Assembly: GCA_910574455.1 (NCBI GenBank)
Contig: CAJSYZ010000005.1
Location: forward strand, 7,316,001-7,380,000
From: Trichaptum fuscoviolaceum
Lineage: Eukaryota; Basidiomycota; Agaricomycetes; Hymenochaetales; Trichaptaceae
DNA: 64,000 nucleotides
Direction of reading: 5' to 3'
Below are positions 63,499 through 64,000 of this stretch, piece by piece (the first letter of the stretch is position 1; each line of letters begins with the position of its first letter). Below the pieces are notes generated by a model. That model did no database searches, was not told the DNA's origin, and worked only from the letters and a program-made list of their open reading frames with translations. Position numbers and translations under genes: made by a program.

Positions 63499-64000
63499 AA
63501 CGTGAGTAGGCTTTCATGGCTGCGAGGCTGCGATTGGTGACAGACTGGCACTTCTTCGCACAGTTCCACGCAAGGTAGGCTATGCGCATGCAATGCTAAA
63601 GGCAGTTCTATTTTTAAGCTTTGTAGGGTTCTTTGACTTTAGTCATAAGGTCCCTTCGGCTCGACAGCGTCTGACACCCTTTGCTCCCTTTCCCTTCTTC
63701 GTCATCATCATGGACTCAGATTACATGCTGGAAAGAAGGGGGTTTGTTACAGAGTCTACGGAAGCTATGTAAGCTCTTTGCGTTCCTCTTCCTTGTGCTG
63801 AACAGTTTACTTAGTAGGAAGCAGTTACCATCTGCAACTTTATATAGTGGCTTCTGTGAGTGAGTATAGAAGATCTCCATGCCATTCTATAGCGTTGATT
63901 CTATGTCCACTCTAGCCATTCTTTATTATGATCATTTGATCATGTTCCCAACGGAAATGGATCGAATTTGGAAGCGCAGGTGGACTTTCAGTAGTGTGCT
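63499..64000. other. unassigned right end of window
   Basis: Nothing recognised beyond the possible small exon near 63539-63571. Confidence 0.3.

Overview
The window is a gene-poor, transposon-dense chromosome segment of a basidiomycete fungus, probably an agaricomycete. The signs are short (about 60 bp) GT-AG introns, chromodomain Ty3/gypsy retrotransposons (chromoviruses), a KDZ-type transposase remnant, and decayed gene fragments that read like agaricomycete kinases, cyclins and ING proteins. The only apparently gene-like host locus with a complete structure is a tandem-repeat gene at 4224-6739. Almost everything else is mobile DNA or pseudogene debris.

Layout. 1-4.2 kb: unrecognised DNA around a TIR element (1404-2955) that carries a near-perfect 468-bp inverted repeat. 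4.2-6.7 kb: five-exon gene encoding four near-identical predicted beta-trefoil modules, with a 1-bp frameshift in copy 2. 8.0-8.8 kb: 80-bp satellite. 9.2-9.7 kb: coatomer beta-prime pseudogene. 11.0-14.9 kb: truncated gypsy copy A1, followed by a divergent A-type LTR and a B-type LTR. 16.6-17.6 kb: ING-family pseudogene. 18.2-48.0 kb: one large nest. A B-family gypsy element (B3, + strand) is split by a long-TIR DNA element (T1, 18627-36925) and by a second B element (B2, 36978-43683, - strand). Its 3' LTR holds an intact Tc1/mariner element (46287-47626). T1 contains two LTR-C copies in inverted orientation, a solo LTR-D, a small MITE, the defective B1 element (24693-31426) and a second long-TIR element, T2 (32584-36911). 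49-51 kb: GFA1 and protein-kinase pseudogenes. 51.5-52.0 kb: a clean 516-bp MITE with a 9-bp target-site duplication (TSD). 53.1-59.5 kb: complete gypsy copy A2 with 575-bp LTRs that look identical and intact gag and pol. 60-64 kb: B-type LTR, KDZ remnant, a further LTR-like block, cyclin pseudogene and unrecognised sequence.

How it works together. Families A and B are full replication units: self-primed LTR transcripts, Gag with a CCHC knuckle, a predicted -1 ribosomal frameshift, then PR-RT-RH-IN-chromodomain Pol. In both families, and in LTR-C by its LTR alone, an 11-nt sequence in the loop of an LTR hairpin is tied to the primer-binding site. In A and B that site is the exact complement, and the two families differ by a compensating substitution. 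This points to Tf1-style self-priming. A2, B2 and the Tc1 element look young and possibly competent. A1, B1, B3, LTR-C and the host gene fragments show progressive decay, much of it C-to-T at CpG.
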